64,000 bases of DNA from DATAUD01 sp036268455 (GCA_036268455.1 DATAUD010000104.1:1-64000); one strand, 5' to 3'. Numbered from the stretch's first letter, positions 1 to 8,908 are shown. Program-made: numbers and translations. Notes: generated from the sequence alone by a model not told the origin.

Positions 1-1
1 G

Positions 2-127
2 AATCTAACCCGATCGGCGTGGGTCAACGCCAGCGGTTCGCTCACCGCGTCCGGCACGAATCTTTCCTGGATGGATACCGGCGCGGACCTGACCGTGCCT
101 CACTTTTATCGCGTGGTCAGCCCGTAG
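2..127 (+). CDS. C-terminal end of a secreted protein (partial)
   Basis: Only the last 41 codons are in the window; the start lies upstream. Frame 2 is open from the left edge to a TAG at 125-127. The translation has a Trp-Val-Asn turn, an MDTGAD segment and ends in FYRVVSP. The same layout (aromatic or charged strand, an Asp near the middle, then FYR plus two to five residues) closes the Ig-repeat protein at 10552-13029. From this I infer a large exported, beta-rich verrucomicrobial protein. Nothing can be said of its main domains. Confidence 0.6.
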   Translation, partial: NLTRSAWVNASGSLTASGTNLSWMDTGADLTVPHFYRVVSP

Positions 128-219
128 GAATGCGTAAATTACACTACGGGGTTCACCTACTAAACATTCCCGCGGCCTCGCCGCTACTCTTTGACATGAG
201 ATTATTGGAAACTCGCTAA

Positions 220-3141
220 GTGCCCGCTAACGACCCAGTCAAATCCACGATAAAGGCCAACGGTCATCCTCCCGGCGCCAATATTCAGTTTTGGGCCGTT
301 CTGGATCTTCTGGTCCAGCGGTGGCGCTGGATGGCCTTGGGCGCCCTCGTTTTCGGAGCGCTTGGACTTGCCGCCGGCCTTCGCTTTGTCGGGCCGAAAT
401 TTATGGCGTCGGCGCAACTGCTTCGATACGAAACACCCGGGACCAGTGATTTCCTGACGCCAAAAACCCCGATGTCCCCCGAGACATTTGGGGGTCTGAT
501 GCTCGCCCCGGATTTGTTGCGAAGGGTCGGCTCAAATGCCGTCCCGCCGATTCCCGCGGATATCCTCATCAAACAGGTCAAAGTGGAACCGGACGACGAG
601 TCGGACATCGTCAATGTTTCATTGGCCGCCACCAATCCGACCAAGGCGGTTGAACTGCTCAACAGCTACCTCGCGGAGACCATCAAATACATGACGAACC
701 TCGAGGCGCAGGAGGCGCGCGTCGCGGCCGAAAATTATCTCGGAAAACAGGTCGCCGCGATGGACCAGGACATCGCCACCCTGGACCATGAATTTCGCTC
801 AATGGCCCTGCCGCCTCCTGTCACAAATAAATTGGCCGAAGTCGGCGGGCAATTGCGCGATTTCGGAACCAATCTCTCCGGCGCGCCGTATTCGTCCGCA
901 CTCGTCGCGGCCCAAGCCGACAGGCTCAACAAGGCGATGGGAGAACTGACCGACCTATTGTCCCAGTACACGGAACTTCATCCCGCCGTGCAGCAAAAGG
1001 AAGCCGAAATCAAGGCCCTCAAATCAGAAATGGCCCAGGAAAAGTCCCAGGGAGTGACGCCCGCTCCCGTGACATCCACCCCCCAAGGTGGGCCGATGTC
1101 CGCTTATCCTGGCGCATTTCAACCTTTTAACCCCGAATTGGACATCGTTCGCAGCAAACTTCTTTCCCTCGACCAGGGCCGCGTCGAGTTGGTCAATCGC
1201 CAACGCGAAGCCCAATTATATTTGGCCAATCCGCCCGGCAACTGCCGCGTTTTGGCGCCAGCCTCGATGAAAACCGTTCGCGAGAGTTTCCGCAGGGTCA
1301 AAATTGCGATTCTCTGCCTCGCCGGCATGGTATTCGGCTTTTGCGGAAGTCTTTTTGTCGTGGTTCTAATTGAAGTTGCCGATGGCCGCTTGAAAACAGC
1401 CGATGACGTGAAACGCGTCACGAAGTTGCCGATCCTGACCACCTTGGGCGACCTCGATGCAATGGATACCGACGCCCAATCCCAATGGGCGTTTCGAACA
1501 TGGACGAGGTTGCAAGGCCGGCTGAGTCCTTCTGTCCATCACGGTTTGATCTGCGGCGTCACCTCGTGTTCCGAGGGCGAAGGCCGCTCCACGTGGATTC
1601 GCCTCCTCGCCGATGCCGCGACTATGACCGGTTTTAGGGTGCTTACCATTGCCACGCGCCCTTCCACCGTCGAACCAAAGCCGCCGACAGAAAACGGTTG
1701 CGACCTTCTCGAAGAATCGCTCCAACCGAAAGACCCGGCGGACCTTCTGACACCGGTGGTGGTGCGCGATGCGCTGAGTTCGCCCGGCAAAGTCGCCGAT
1801 CACTTCGCAAGCCCGGATTCCAAGCCGATGGTTCACATTCCCCTTCCCGGATGGGTCTGGAACCTTGAGCGCCGCAGGCAATGGCAGGAAGCCCTCGCCC
1901 ACTGGGGCAAGCTCGACAATGTCGTGATCTTCGTTGAATTGCCTCCGGCCGACGCCCCCGAAACAGTCCTTCTCAGTTCCAGTTTGCCCAATCTTGTTTG
2001 GCTTTCCGAAAGCGGCGTGGCCGATGCCGAAAAAACCCGCGACCAATTGGAAACTTTGCGCGACGCCCGATGCAATGTTGTCGGCGCCGTATTAAACAAA
2101 GAAACCGCGCGCCCGCTAAAAAAGCGTTTGCCGCGGTGGATCGCGTGCGGAACCATCGCCGCCCTTTGCGCCTGTCACGGCGCTCAGGCGCAGGACACAA
2201 ACCTTCCGGCGGCTGCCGATCAGACAAACCTTTCGTTCGCCGTCGTCAATCCCTCCCAACGCGCCGAATGGCAGAAACATTTGACTCTCGGCCCCGGCGA
2301 TGTTCTGGATCTCGGCCTCTTCGGCCAACCGGAATTGGCTTCGATGGAGATCGCAATCGGCCCCGATGGCCGGATCAGCTACCTCGAAGCCCAGGACGTC
2401 CTGGCGACCGGCTTGACCATTGATGAATTGCGCGGGCGTTTGGACGACGAACTTGGCAAGTATCGCCGCGCGCCGCATACGATGATCACGCCCGTCGCGT
2501 TCCACAGCAAAAAATATTTCATGCTCGGCAAAATCACCGTCAAAGGCGCATACACACTCGACCGTCCTATGACAGTCTTGGAAGCCATCGCCCGCGCCAA
2601 GGGATTCGAGAATGGCCTTATCAACCGCAGCGTCGTGGATTTGGCGGATTTTTCCCGCAGCTTCATTGCGCGCGATGGAAAACGAATTCCGCTGAATTTT
2701 GAGAAACTTTTTGAAAGCGGCGATCTCTCGCAAAATATTCCCATCGAACCGAACGACTACGTCTATATCGCTGCCGTGAATCTTCAGGAAGTCTATGTCG
2801 TCGGCGAAGTTCGGCTGCCCGGCCCCGTCACTTACACTCCCGGCAGGACCATCATTTCCGCCATTACCGAGCGCGGCGGGTTTACTGAGCGCGGCTACCC
2901 TGCCCGTGTCGTGGTGGTGCGCGGCTCGCTGAATCATCCTCAGGCCTTCGCGGTCAACGTGGCGCACATTGAGCGAGGCGACCAGACTGATTTTCAACTG
3001 CAAGCCAAAGACATCATTTATGTGAGCGCCCGCCCCTTTATCCGCGTTGAAGAACTGGCGGACTTGGCGGCGACGGCGTTCATCCAGGGGATGATTACCT
3101 CATGGGTCGATACCAAGGTTGTGCAGCCGTTTACGGAATGA
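220..3141 (+). CDS. Polysaccharide co-polymerase / degenerate BY-kinase / export (OPX) fusion protein
   Basis: 973 residues from a GTG. Residues 1-390 look like a Wzz-type chain-length determinant: membrane helix about 37-56, a long periplasmic coiled region, and a second helix about 361-385. Residues 440-625 resemble a BY-kinase fold, but the P-loop reads SEGEGRST (451-458) with Arg456 where the catalytic Lys should be, and no tyrosine cluster follows, so kinase activity is doubtful. Residues 637-658 form a signal-peptide-like hydrophobic stretch ending AQAQ. Residues about 680-970 carry a Poly_export domain (LGPGDVLDLGLFGQ) and SLBB repeats as in Wza. Inner-membrane and outer-membrane export parts are thus in one frame. 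The next gene, one base downstream, is a second export protein. Role: capsule or EPS length control and export. A missed internal start or stop at the junction near 2100-2130 is the main alternative. Confidence 0.8.
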   Translation: MPANDPVKSTIKANGHPPGANIQFWAVLDLLVQRWRWMALGALVFGALGLAAGLRFVGPKFMASAQLLRYETPGTSDFLTPKTPMSPETFGGLMLAPDLLRRVGSNAVPPIPADILIKQVKVEPDDESDIVNVSLAATNPTKAVELLNSYLAETIKYMTNLEAQEARVAAENYLGKQVAAMDQDIATLDHEFRSMALPPPVTNKLAEVGGQLRDFGTNLSGAPYSSALVAAQADRLNKAMGELTDLLSQYTELHPAVQQKEAEIKALKSEMAQEKSQGVTPAPVTSTPQGGPMSAYPGAFQPFNPELDIVRSKLLSLDQGRVELVNRQREAQLYLANPPGNCRVLAPASMKTVRESFRRVKIAILCLAGMVFGFCGSLFVVVLIEVADGRLKTADDVKRVTKLPILTTLGDLDAMDTDAQSQWAFRTWTRLQGRLSPSVHHGLICGVTSCSEGEGRSTWIRLLADAATMTGFRVLTIATRPSTVEPKPPTENGCDLLEESLQPKDPADLLTPVVVRDALSSPGKVADHFASPDSKPMVHIPLPGWVWNLERRRQWQEALAHWGKLDNVVIFVELPPADAPETVLLSSSLPNLVWLSESGVADAEKTRDQLETLRDARCNVVGAVLNKETARPLKKRLPRWIACGTIAALCACHGAQAQDTNLPAAADQTNLSFAVVNPSQRAEWQKHLTLGPGDVLDLGLFGQPELASMEIAIGPDGRISYLEAQDVLATGLTIDELRGRLDDELGKYRRAPHTMITPVAFHSKKYFMLGKITVKGAYTLDRPMTVLEAIARAKGFENGLINRSVVDLADFSRSFIARDGKRIPLNFEKLFESGDLSQNIPIEPNDYVYIAAVNLQEVYVVGEVRLPGPVTYTPGRTIISAITERGGFTERGYPARVVVVRGSLNHPQAFAVNVAHIERGDQTDFQLQAKDIIYVSARPFIRVEELADLAATAFIQGMITSWVDTKVVQPFTE

Positions 3142-3142
3142 A

Positions 3143-4339
3143 ATGAGCGCAAGACGCGCAATGGCTTTCGTGGGAGTCCTGGCTTGGTGCGCGGGATGCA
3201 ACGATTTTCCGCCGCAAAAGCCCGCCGACTGGCCGCCGCCCGTCAGCCCGCATGAAGCGCAATGGCCCCGGAAAACAGTCCCGCAATCCGGCCCGCTCGC
3301 TCCGCCCCCAACCGCCGGTCCTGTTCCCGAGTCCATCGTCATCACCAACCAGCTTGATCCTTCCCTGCTCACTCCTCCCACCAATTTCTTCACGCTCGGC
3401 CCCGGTGACCGCCTCGAAATCCAACTCATGGGCCAGCCCGCGACAAAAGCCACCACCATGGTCGCGCCTGACGGCAAACTTTATTACAACCTTCTTCCCG
3501 GCATCGATGTTTGGGGATTGACCCTCGGGCAAACCAAGGCCCGCCTCGAACAGGCTTATTCCAAATACCTCCGCAATCCGCCCCAAATCTCAATAGTCTT
3601 GCGCGAAGTTGCCAGCAAACGAATCTGGATACTCGGACGCGTCCAGGCTCCCGGAATTTATCCTATGGCCGGTCCCACTACATTGCTCGAAGCCGTCTCC
3701 GAAGCCGGCGGAACTTTGGCCCTCACTTCGTTTCAGGACCAGGACGCGGCTGGAATCGGCGAGGAACTGGCGGACCTTCCCCACAGCTTTGTGTTGCGCA
3801 ACGGCAAGCTTCTCCCCGTCGATTTTGCCCGGCTCTTGTTGAATGGCGATATGACGCAGAATATCTATCTTCAGCCCGACGATTTCATCTACATCCCGGC
3901 GGCGCAGGCCCGGGACGTTTACGTAATGGGCGCCGTCACTCAGCCACGCCTGGTAGCCTACCACAACGGAATGACCGTCGGCGGCGCCGTCGCGGGGGCC
4001 TATGGCACCTTGAAAGACGCATACCTCAGCCACGTCGTTGTCGTTCGCGGCTCGCTTTCGCGCCCTCACGTTACCGTCGTCAATCTATCTCGCGCTTTAC
4101 TTGGGGAAACCAACGATGTTGCCGTGCTTCCGGGCGATATTGTGTATGTGCCTCTTTCGCCCTACCGGTACATCGACCATTACATCGACGTCGTTTTGAA
4201 CACTTTTGTCAGTTCGGTGGCGATCAACGAGGGCACGCGGATGGTTGGAGCGCCACAGACCGGGGCCGTTGGCGTTTTCATCCCTGTCGGCAGCGGCATC
4301 CAGGTCATTCCACCAGCGGGGGCTCCTCCGATACAATAA
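3143..4339 (+). CDS. Polysaccharide export (OPX/Wza-family) lipoprotein-like protein
   Basis: 398 residues. I chose the ATG at 3143, one base after the stop of the fusion gene, over a TTG eight codons earlier because it gives a compact signal sequence (Arg-Arg, hydrophobic stretch, then CAGC). The cysteine may be lipidated, although the lipobox is not canonical. After a Pro-rich linker, FTLGPGDRLEIQLMGQ opens the Poly_export domain (about residues 83-160). It is followed by SLBB-type repeats with the VLGRV..PG and YVMGAV..P signatures. It would form or line the outer-membrane exit for a polysaccharide together with the upstream co-polymerase. Two export-type proteins in a row suggest either hetero-oligomers or a periplasmic adaptor plus a pore. 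That is inference. Confidence 0.85.
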   Translation: MSARRAMAFVGVLAWCAGCNDFPPQKPADWPPPVSPHEAQWPRKTVPQSGPLAPPPTAGPVPESIVITNQLDPSLLTPPTNFFTLGPGDRLEIQLMGQPATKATTMVAPDGKLYYNLLPGIDVWGLTLGQTKARLEQAYSKYLRNPPQISIVLREVASKRIWILGRVQAPGIYPMAGPTTLLEAVSEAGGTLALTSFQDQDAAGIGEELADLPHSFVLRNGKLLPVDFARLLLNGDMTQNIYLQPDDFIYIPAAQARDVYVMGAVTQPRLVAYHNGMTVGGAVAGAYGTLKDAYLSHVVVVRGSLSRPHVTVVNLSRALLGETNDVAVLPGDIVYVPLSPYRYIDHYIDVVLNTFVSSVAINEGTRMVGAPQTGAVGVFIPVGSGIQVIPPAGAPPIQ

Positions 4340-4413
4340 TTGTTTTTCCCTGCTTACTATTGGGGTTTTCTCCCCATACCCCCTTCGGTTCGAGGATGTA
4401 TAGTCAGGCCATT

Positions 4414-4695
4414 ATGAAAGCCGCCGCTATGCAAATGAGCAAACCACAGACGAAAGTCAAAAATTCAAATCCCGGAACCCCTGGAAATTCCACGAATCCC
4501 GCCACCGCAAGAAAGCCCGCCAACGGCCAGTCCTACGGTCAGAATAGTAATGGTCTGACCCAGGAACAAATCGCCGCCAAGGCGTACCAACTGTATGTTG
4601 AGAGCGGCTGCCAGGAAGGCCGCGACAATGAGAACTGGCTTCGCGCCGAGCAACTGCTCAGGACGCCAGGATCAGGGCAGCCCGCCGTCGCGTGA
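4414..4695 (+). CDS. DUF2934 domain protein
   Basis: 93 residues. The N-terminal half is low-complexity (Lys, Asn, Pro, Gly, Thr). The C-terminal part contains IAAKAYQLYVESG followed by Glu-Gly, an acidic stretch, NWLRAEQLL, which is the DUF2934 signature. The family is small, cytoplasmic and of unknown function, and often occurs near stress genes. The start is uncertain: an ATG six codons upstream (4396) is also in frame, but 4414 has a slightly better placed purine stretch. Its 3' end overlaps the convergent yqjK-like gene by 24 bases. Confidence 0.7.
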   Translation: MKAAAMQMSKPQTKVKNSNPGTPGNSTNPATARKPANGQSYGQNSNGLTQEQIAAKAYQLYVESGCQEGRDNENWLRAEQLLRTPGSGQPAVA

Positions 4696-4989
4696 GCGAC
4701 TGCGCACCGCCATCCAAAGGGTGGAAACCAGGCCCGCGCCGGCTAATATCTTTGAAAGGGTTCCACCTTTCGCCCCTCGGAGCCGTTTGAATGACGAGAT
4801 CCCCGCGACTACCGTTGACGCAATCGAGAAAAACGAACGGATCGGGCGGGCTGCGCCTTCCAATGCCTGAAAACTGGCTTTAAATTCGCGCCATTCATGT
4901 CCAATTCTCTCCCGGTGGATCTCGGCCTCCGAGGTCAGCAGGCGCCGGCGAATTTCCAGCGCTTTTAAGGAATTAGTTGAGCCAGGCAT
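4672..4989 (-). CDS. Small YqjK-like membrane-associated protein
   Basis: 105 residues. The N-terminal half is charged and helical (RRRLLTSEAEIHRERIG). A central stretch of moderate hydrophobicity (IRSFFSIASTVVAGI) and a second one (ILAGAGLVSTLWMAV) follow, then a basic tail. Sequence similarity is weak. The call rests on position: it is third after YqjD-like and YqjE-like genes, as yqjK is in enterobacteria, and its ATG lies 25 bases inside the YqjE-like gene. Function unknown; probably works with its neighbours at the inner membrane. Confidence 0.5.
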   Translation of the reverse strand: MPGSTNSLKALEIRRRLLTSEAEIHRERIGHEWREFKASFQALEGAARPIRSFFSIASTVVAGISSFKRLRGAKGGTLSKILAGAGLVSTLWMAVRSRSRDGGLP

Positions 4990-5363
4990 GCTGTATCCTT
5001 TCGCAATTGATCAAGGGTGGCCGCAAATGCATGCCACTCGCGCCGGAGTTTCGACAGCCGTGTGGTTATGAAAAGGGCCGCAGCCCCGTATAATACGGTC
5101 AGCGCGGCCACGGCAATCAACGCCGCCAAAGGCGATACGTTCCAAAATACCATGATGACGCACAAAGTCAGCGAGATCCCCGCAAGAAGGCCAAATACCG
5201 CCGCAGTCAGGGCGAAGATGATTGCTTGCACAATCCGCTCCCGCTCCTCTTCCAATTCAACAAGCAGCAATTCCACCCGGTTTACCCCAAGGTCAACCGC
5301 GCGCTTTGCCAACCGCCGGGACGCCGCCGGAATTTCCGTCAGCGGAATGCGGGAGTCGTTCAT
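4965..5363 (-). CDS. YqjE-like phage-holin-superfamily membrane protein
   Basis: 132 residues. An amphipathic N-terminal helix rich in Glu and Arg (VELLLVELEEERERIVQ) leads into two membrane helices (about 46-70 and 76-98). A charged cytoplasmic tail follows (TTRLSKLRREWHAF). This matches the Phage_holin_3_6/YqjE layout in size and topology. It starts 14 bases after the YqjD-like gene and overlaps the next gene, so the three form one unit. YqjD-type operons in enterobacteria are stationary-phase or stress induced; that is family knowledge and is not shown here. Confidence 0.7.
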   Translation of the reverse strand: MNDSRIPLTEIPAASRRLAKRAVDLGVNRVELLLVELEEERERIVQAIIFALTAAVFGLLAGISLTLCVIMVFWNVSPLAALIAVAALTVLYGAAALFITTRLSKLRREWHAFAATLDQLRKDTACLAQLIP

Positions 5364-5377
5364 GGCGGCCTGTTATT

Positions 5378-5680
5378 CTACTCGCCGCCGCGACGGCTGA
5401 CCAAAAAGCCCAATAACGCCCCTACTCCAAAGGCGATGGCCAGCGATTGATATGGATTGCCGCGGATCGTGTCATCGACCGCCTGTGCTCCTTGCACGGC
5501 TTTTTCGGTTAAACGGCTGTAGGCTCGTTTGCCGGATTCCAAGGCATCAGAGAGGCGCTGCCGGGCCTCGGCGATTTTTTGATCGGTCAGGTCCGAAGTG
5601 GCGTCAAGAAGCGCTTGGGCGTCTTCAGCAAGGGTGTGCGCGTCGTGTTTTAAAGCATCGGGAGTTTCATAGCGACTCAT
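5378..5680 (-). CDS. YqjD/ElaB-family (DUF883) membrane-anchored protein
   Basis: 100 residues. A long amphipathic helix (about 8-70, with ALLDATSDLTDQKIAEAR) is followed by a single C-terminal membrane helix (about 76-94, YQSLAIAFGVGALLGFLVS) and a short basic end (RRGGE). The GNPYQSLAIAFGVGALLG segment is the diagnostic DUF883 tail. In E. coli such proteins sit in the inner membrane by this tail and can bind ribosomes in stationary phase. First gene of the yqjD-E-K-like unit, with a candidate promoter directly upstream. Confidence 0.85.
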   Translation of the reverse strand: MSRYETPDALKHDAHTLAEDAQALLDATSDLTDQKIAEARQRLSDALESGKRAYSRLTEKAVQGAQAVDDTIRGNPYQSLAIAFGVGALLGFLVSRRGGE

Positions 5681-5717
5681 AATTTTAGTTCCTTTTGATA
5701 ACTGTTCGATTTGAATT

Positions 5718-5747
5718 AGCCTAAAACGTGCCGAGCCGTTTTGTCAA
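5718..5747 (-). promoter_or_regulatory. Candidate sigma-70 promoter of the YqjD-like operon
   Basis: On the minus strand a perfect TTGACA (5747-5742) is followed after 18 bases by TAGGCT (5723-5718), about 38 bases before the YqjD-like ATG. The -35 box is ideal; the -10 matches only the key T, A and final T. On the plus strand the same gap has a perfect TATAAT (5797-5802) that could serve the response-regulator gene, but no convincing -35 box accompanies it. Confidence 0.45.
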
Positions 5748-5912
5748 CATTGTCTCGGGGATCAGATTAACCATCGTTGCGTTTTGCATGGTTCGTTATA
5801 ATTGACTCGTGCATACGGCAATTCGTTCACGACCGCGTTCGCCTTTCCCGTACATTCCAATGGGGATTATACCTGATTGTGGGTTGGTGTAAGAAACCTG
5901 CAATAATAGTGC

Positions 5913-6605
5913 ATGAAAAAGATTTCTGTCCTCCTCGTCGATGATCACACTGTTGTCAGGCAGGGTCTCCGCGCCCTGCTCAACCAGGAAGAGGATATCG
6001 AAGTTGTCGGCGAAGCGGAAAATGGCCGCCAAGCCGTCCAAATGGCCGTTAAAACCATTCCGGACATCGTTGTCATGGATGTCGTGATGCCGCTGTTAAA
6101 CGGTCTCGAAGGCACCCGCCAGGTCCTGGAAAGTGTTCCAACCACCAAGGTCCTTGTGCTCAGTTCCTACAGCGACGACGATTACGTGCAGCAGCTTACC
6201 GGCGCGGGCGCTTCGGGGTATTTGATAAAGCAAACCGCCGCGGACAATTTGTTGCTCGCAATCCGCGAGGTGCAAAAAGGCAATGCCTTTTTCAGTCCCT
6301 CCATCGCCAAGCGCCTGCGAGACCGTTGCCGCCAGGCCTTTGCCGATGGCCAGCCCCTCAAAAAGAATATTGAACTAACCTCCCGGGAATCCGAAGTCTT
6401 GCAATTGATCGCCGAAGGTCTCCCCAACAAACAGATCGCGTCCGAACTGGGCATCAGCATCAAGACCGTTGAAAAACACCGCCAGCAAGTTATGAACAAA
6501 CTGAATATTCATGACGTCGCCGGCCTGACTCGTTACGCCATTTCCAAAGGCGTGGTGGAGCGCGGACTGCCCGGCCCCATCGCCGCCGCCGCTCCGCAAT
6601 TATAG
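5913..6605 (+). CDS. NarL/FixJ-family response regulator
   Basis: 230 residues. Receiver domain 1-120 with the acidic pair Asp10/Asp11, phospho-acceptor Asp56 (PDIVVMDVVMP), switch Ser in LVLSSYS and the conserved Lys106 (GYLIK). LuxR-type helix-turn-helix at about 155-210 (LTSRESEVLQLIAEG, then TVEKHR). It is a transcription regulator activated by phosphorylation. No sensor kinase is adjacent, so it is an orphan in this window. Its last six bases overlap the convergent methyltransferase gene. Confidence 0.93.
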   Translation: MKKISVLLVDDHTVVRQGLRALLNQEEDIEVVGEAENGRQAVQMAVKTIPDIVVMDVVMPLLNGLEGTRQVLESVPTTKVLVLSSYSDDDYVQQLTGAGASGYLIKQTAADNLLLAIREVQKGNAFFSPSIAKRLRDRCRQAFADGQPLKKNIELTSRESEVLQLIAEGLPNKQIASELGISIKTVEKHRQQVMNKLNIHDVAGLTRYAISKGVVERGLPGPIAAAAPQL

Positions 6606-7436
6606 GAATTGCGGATGTTGCAGTAATCTCTCCCAAGTCTCCGCCGAAAGCGGAGCCTGGAGGTAAACGGCCTCTCGCAACGGCTCGGCGCTTCTCGATT
6701 TTCGCACCCGCTTGAGCCATTCGCGCGGCAGCGGTTCGTCCAACAACTCCAACGTGTTGGCCGCAATGGTTGTTTCCTCCTTTTCCCCGGTGGCATGTCC
6801 CACCCCGACAAAAAACCCCGCCAGCAACAGCGTCACCCGCAACATCGTGCTGCGCGAGTAGGTCGGCATTGCGCAGGGCCGGTTGGCGTCCAGGCATCGG
6901 AATAAATCGAAAAACAACGGATAAGTCCACATCCCCGGGTTCCTCGCCGGCGAAAAAGCATCAAACAAAATCGCGTGCGGCGCCGGCGGCATTCCGATCC
7001 CTTTCCGCAACAATTCCGGGAAGTCCCCAAGCCGCAATTCCCAAGCTCCATTCAACGCACGGCCCTTCGCCAACAATTCCTCGACGGCCCCTTCATACCC
7101 CGTAAAATACCCAAGCTCCGCCGCGTGACTCAGGGCAAATCGCAGCGGCTCAATCGTCCGGTCAAAGCTGACGACGCGGAGTTCACGCTTCAAATCCGCC
7201 GTCGCCCGGAGCACCGTCAATACATTGGCCGCCGCACCCAATCCGACATCCCATATCACGAATGGCCCCAAATGCGACTCCAACCGCCGCCGCAATTTCA
7301 GTTGGTTCACGTAAAGCGCCTCAGCCTCAGCCACAGGGCCGATGACCGGATGAAACGTCTCGTTTTCAGCCAGCGAACGGACGCTAAACGCCCCATTCGC
7401 CAATCGAACCAGTTGATAATTCCGCCCCAATTCCAT
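6600..7436 (-). CDS. MnmC-like SAM-dependent methyltransferase (DUF752)
   Basis: 278 residues. SAM-binding strand and loop at VIWDVGLGAAANVLTVL, and the family hallmark FDAFSPARNPGMWTYPLFF followed by a Thr-Tyr-Ser region and LLLAGFFVGVG. In E. coli MnmC this domain methylates aminomethyl-uridine at tRNA wobble position 34. Here only the methyltransferase part is present, without the FAD-dependent oxidase half, as in many non-enterobacterial homologues. The SAM loop GLGAA departs from the usual GxGxG. The gene lies four bases after the AI-2E-type permease and may be co-transcribed with it. Substrate is inferred from family only. Confidence 0.8.
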   Translation of the reverse strand: MELGRNYQLVRLANGAFSVRSLAENETFHPVIGPVAEAEALYVNQLKLRRRLESHLGPFVIWDVGLGAAANVLTVLRATADLKRELRVVSFDRTIEPLRFALSHAAELGYFTGYEGAVEELLAKGRALNGAWELRLGDFPELLRKGIGMPPAPHAILFDAFSPARNPGMWTYPLFFDLFRCLDANRPCAMPTYSRSTMLRVTLLLAGFFVGVGHATGEKEETTIAANTLELLDEPLPREWLKRVRKSRSAEPLREAVYLQAPLSAETWERLLQHPQFL

Positions 7437-7440
7437 CCGG

Positions 7441-8424
7441 CTATCTTTCGGGTTTTATCGGGATATTTGAGGCTTCGATCCGGATATAGTGCAAAACTAC
7501 CGGCGCGAGCACCATCCCGGTAATCCCCATCAACCTTTCGCCCAAGACCAACGCCAGCAACGTCAACCAGATGGCGGTATGAATTTTCGCCCCGATGATC
7601 TTGCTGTTGAGAAAATATTCCAGCTTATGAACGAGAACCAAAAACAGCAGCGCCCACAATCCCTTCGCCGGTGAAACCATAAACCCGAGCGCCACAACCA
7701 CGGTATTGCTCAAAAGATTCCCCACCACCGGAATGAATCCGCAAAGAAACGTCAGCCCAACCGCCACCACCAAGTGCGGAAGCCCCATGGCGGCCACGAA
7801 AATCCCGGTCAATACAGTATTGATGCCGGCGATGGTTATCTGCGCGCTCATCACCATCGCAAAACTCCGGTAGAAAGTGGCGAAGCGCCGGCTGATCTCT
7901 TCACAACAGAGGGAATACAAATTATTTCGGGACATGCCCGCCGGACGGTCCAGTTCCAATCGCGGATTCAGAAACAGTCCAATCGCAACCAGGCACCCAA
8001 TCACCAAATACACAAATTGCGTCGTCGCCCCGCGCGCAAAATCCGCGAAGTTCCCGAGATGACTCGCCTGGCTGCGCGCGAACTCGAAGGCCTGGTCCTT
8101 CAAGCTTTCCATATCCGTGAACGGAAGCTCAATTTCGTGGTCAGTGGCCCATTTGATGATCGCGGGCACGGCGCGATCCGCGATCTTGGGCAGCGCGGTC
8201 ACCGTCGCATGGATGAAATAGGTGAGCGCATAGGCCAGGGCGGCCAGCAAGGCCAGAAAGATGGCCACCGCCAGCCATTTTGCGTGGGGCTTCATAAAGT
8301 TCAATCTGGCGATGAGAAAATAAGAGAACGAGACCGAGAGCAGCAGTGCGCCCATCCGCAGCCAGCCCGTCAGAACCAGCATCAGAAACAGGAACGCGAA
8401 AGAAATGCGGTTTGGCTGGCTCAT
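7441..8424 (-). CDS. AI-2E transporter (PerM/YdiK) family permease
   Basis: 327 residues, with about seven to eight hydrophobic segments. Two or three N-terminal helices, a soluble amphipathic stretch (about 85-135) and a C-terminal helical bundle with the family motif FLCGFIPVVGNLLSN and LVLVHKLEYFLNSKIIG. That layout is typical of the AI-2E exporter/PerM superfamily. Members have been linked to autoinducer export, folate or Na+/H+ exchange, so the substrate cannot be assigned. Upstream on the same strand lies the broken toxin-antitoxin pair; downstream, after four bases, the MnmC-like gene. Confidence 0.85.
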   Translation of the reverse strand: MSQPNRISFAFLFLMLVLTGWLRMGALLLSVSFSYFLIARLNFMKPHAKWLAVAIFLALLAALAYALTYFIHATVTALPKIADRAVPAIIKWATDHEIELPFTDMESLKDQAFEFARSQASHLGNFADFARGATTQFVYLVIGCLVAIGLFLNPRLELDRPAGMSRNNLYSLCCEEISRRFATFYRSFAMVMSAQITIAGINTVLTGIFVAAMGLPHLVVAVGLTFLCGFIPVVGNLLSNTVVVALGFMVSPAKGLWALLFLVLVHKLEYFLNSKIIGAKIHTAIWLTLLALVLGERLMGITGMVLAPVVLHYIRIEASNIPIKPER

Positions 8425-8505
8425 TCGGCCCTCATGCTAACGATCCGGCTCCCGACATCAAGCCGATCCCGGTTAAGTCCCGAAATAAATTTGGTATCGA
8501 ATCAA

Positions 8506-8908
8506 TTATTTCGGAGGCAGTATTTCTTCTTTCAGAATGGGCGCCGGAATTGCCGTGCGGGTCGCGGTGAACCAGCGTTGCACTGCGTACGGATGCTGTC
8601 GCCGCGATCAATGTGTCTATTGCTGAAGCACGAGCCGTTGCGTTGATTCTCGATCGCACCCCCTCGCTTCGGATTACTTCATCCACGTTCACGATTTCAC
8701 TCAACAACGCCCGATAGCGCTTCAGTTCTATGTCGCGCGTCACCGCGTCAACCCCAAGCTGGTGCAAACGCAGATCAAACTCGAACAACGCCAGGATAGA
8801 AGTTCCCGCCACGACCGCAGTATCCTAAAAAAGAGCCTGAACGCGAGTCGCTCCTGGCTCCGCCAGGTAGTGGGCCAACAGCGCCGACGTATCCAGCAGG
8901 TGAGTCAT
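8506..8908 (-). pseudogene. Broken PIN-domain (VapC-type) toxin
   Basis: Reading from the ATG at 8908 gives MTHLLDTSALLAHYLAEPG, the classic PIN start with the first catalytic Asp at residue 6. Codon 28 is TAG (8827-8825). After it the same frame continues as a normal PIN domain, including a conserved Glu in ILALFEFD and the later AIDTLIAATAS and LVHRDPH segments. Immediately after RDPH the frame is lost. Shifted by one base, the sequence reads AIPAPILKEEILPPK and a proper TAA at 8508-8506, which is the usual VapC tail. So there are two independent lesions: a nonsense codon and a small indel (probably 2 or 5 bases lost) near 8570. The repaired length, about 135 residues, is normal for VapC. 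The gene overlaps its antitoxin by ATGA. Confidence 0.85.

Noticed and set aside
191..219. Perfect TTGACA at 191-196 as the promoter of the polysaccharide export genes
   Set aside because: The -10 position would fall on the bases just before the GTG start and reads CGCTAA or GCTAAG; transcription would begin inside the gene.
1366..3003. Long open frames on the minus strand opposite the export fusion gene
   Set aside because: They are mirror images of a strongly coded, domain-matching gene and show no recognisable motif or ribosome site.
4340..4395. GGGG-TTTTCT-CCCC hairpin after the export lipoprotein as a terminator
   Set aside because: Only five pairs and no U-run follows.
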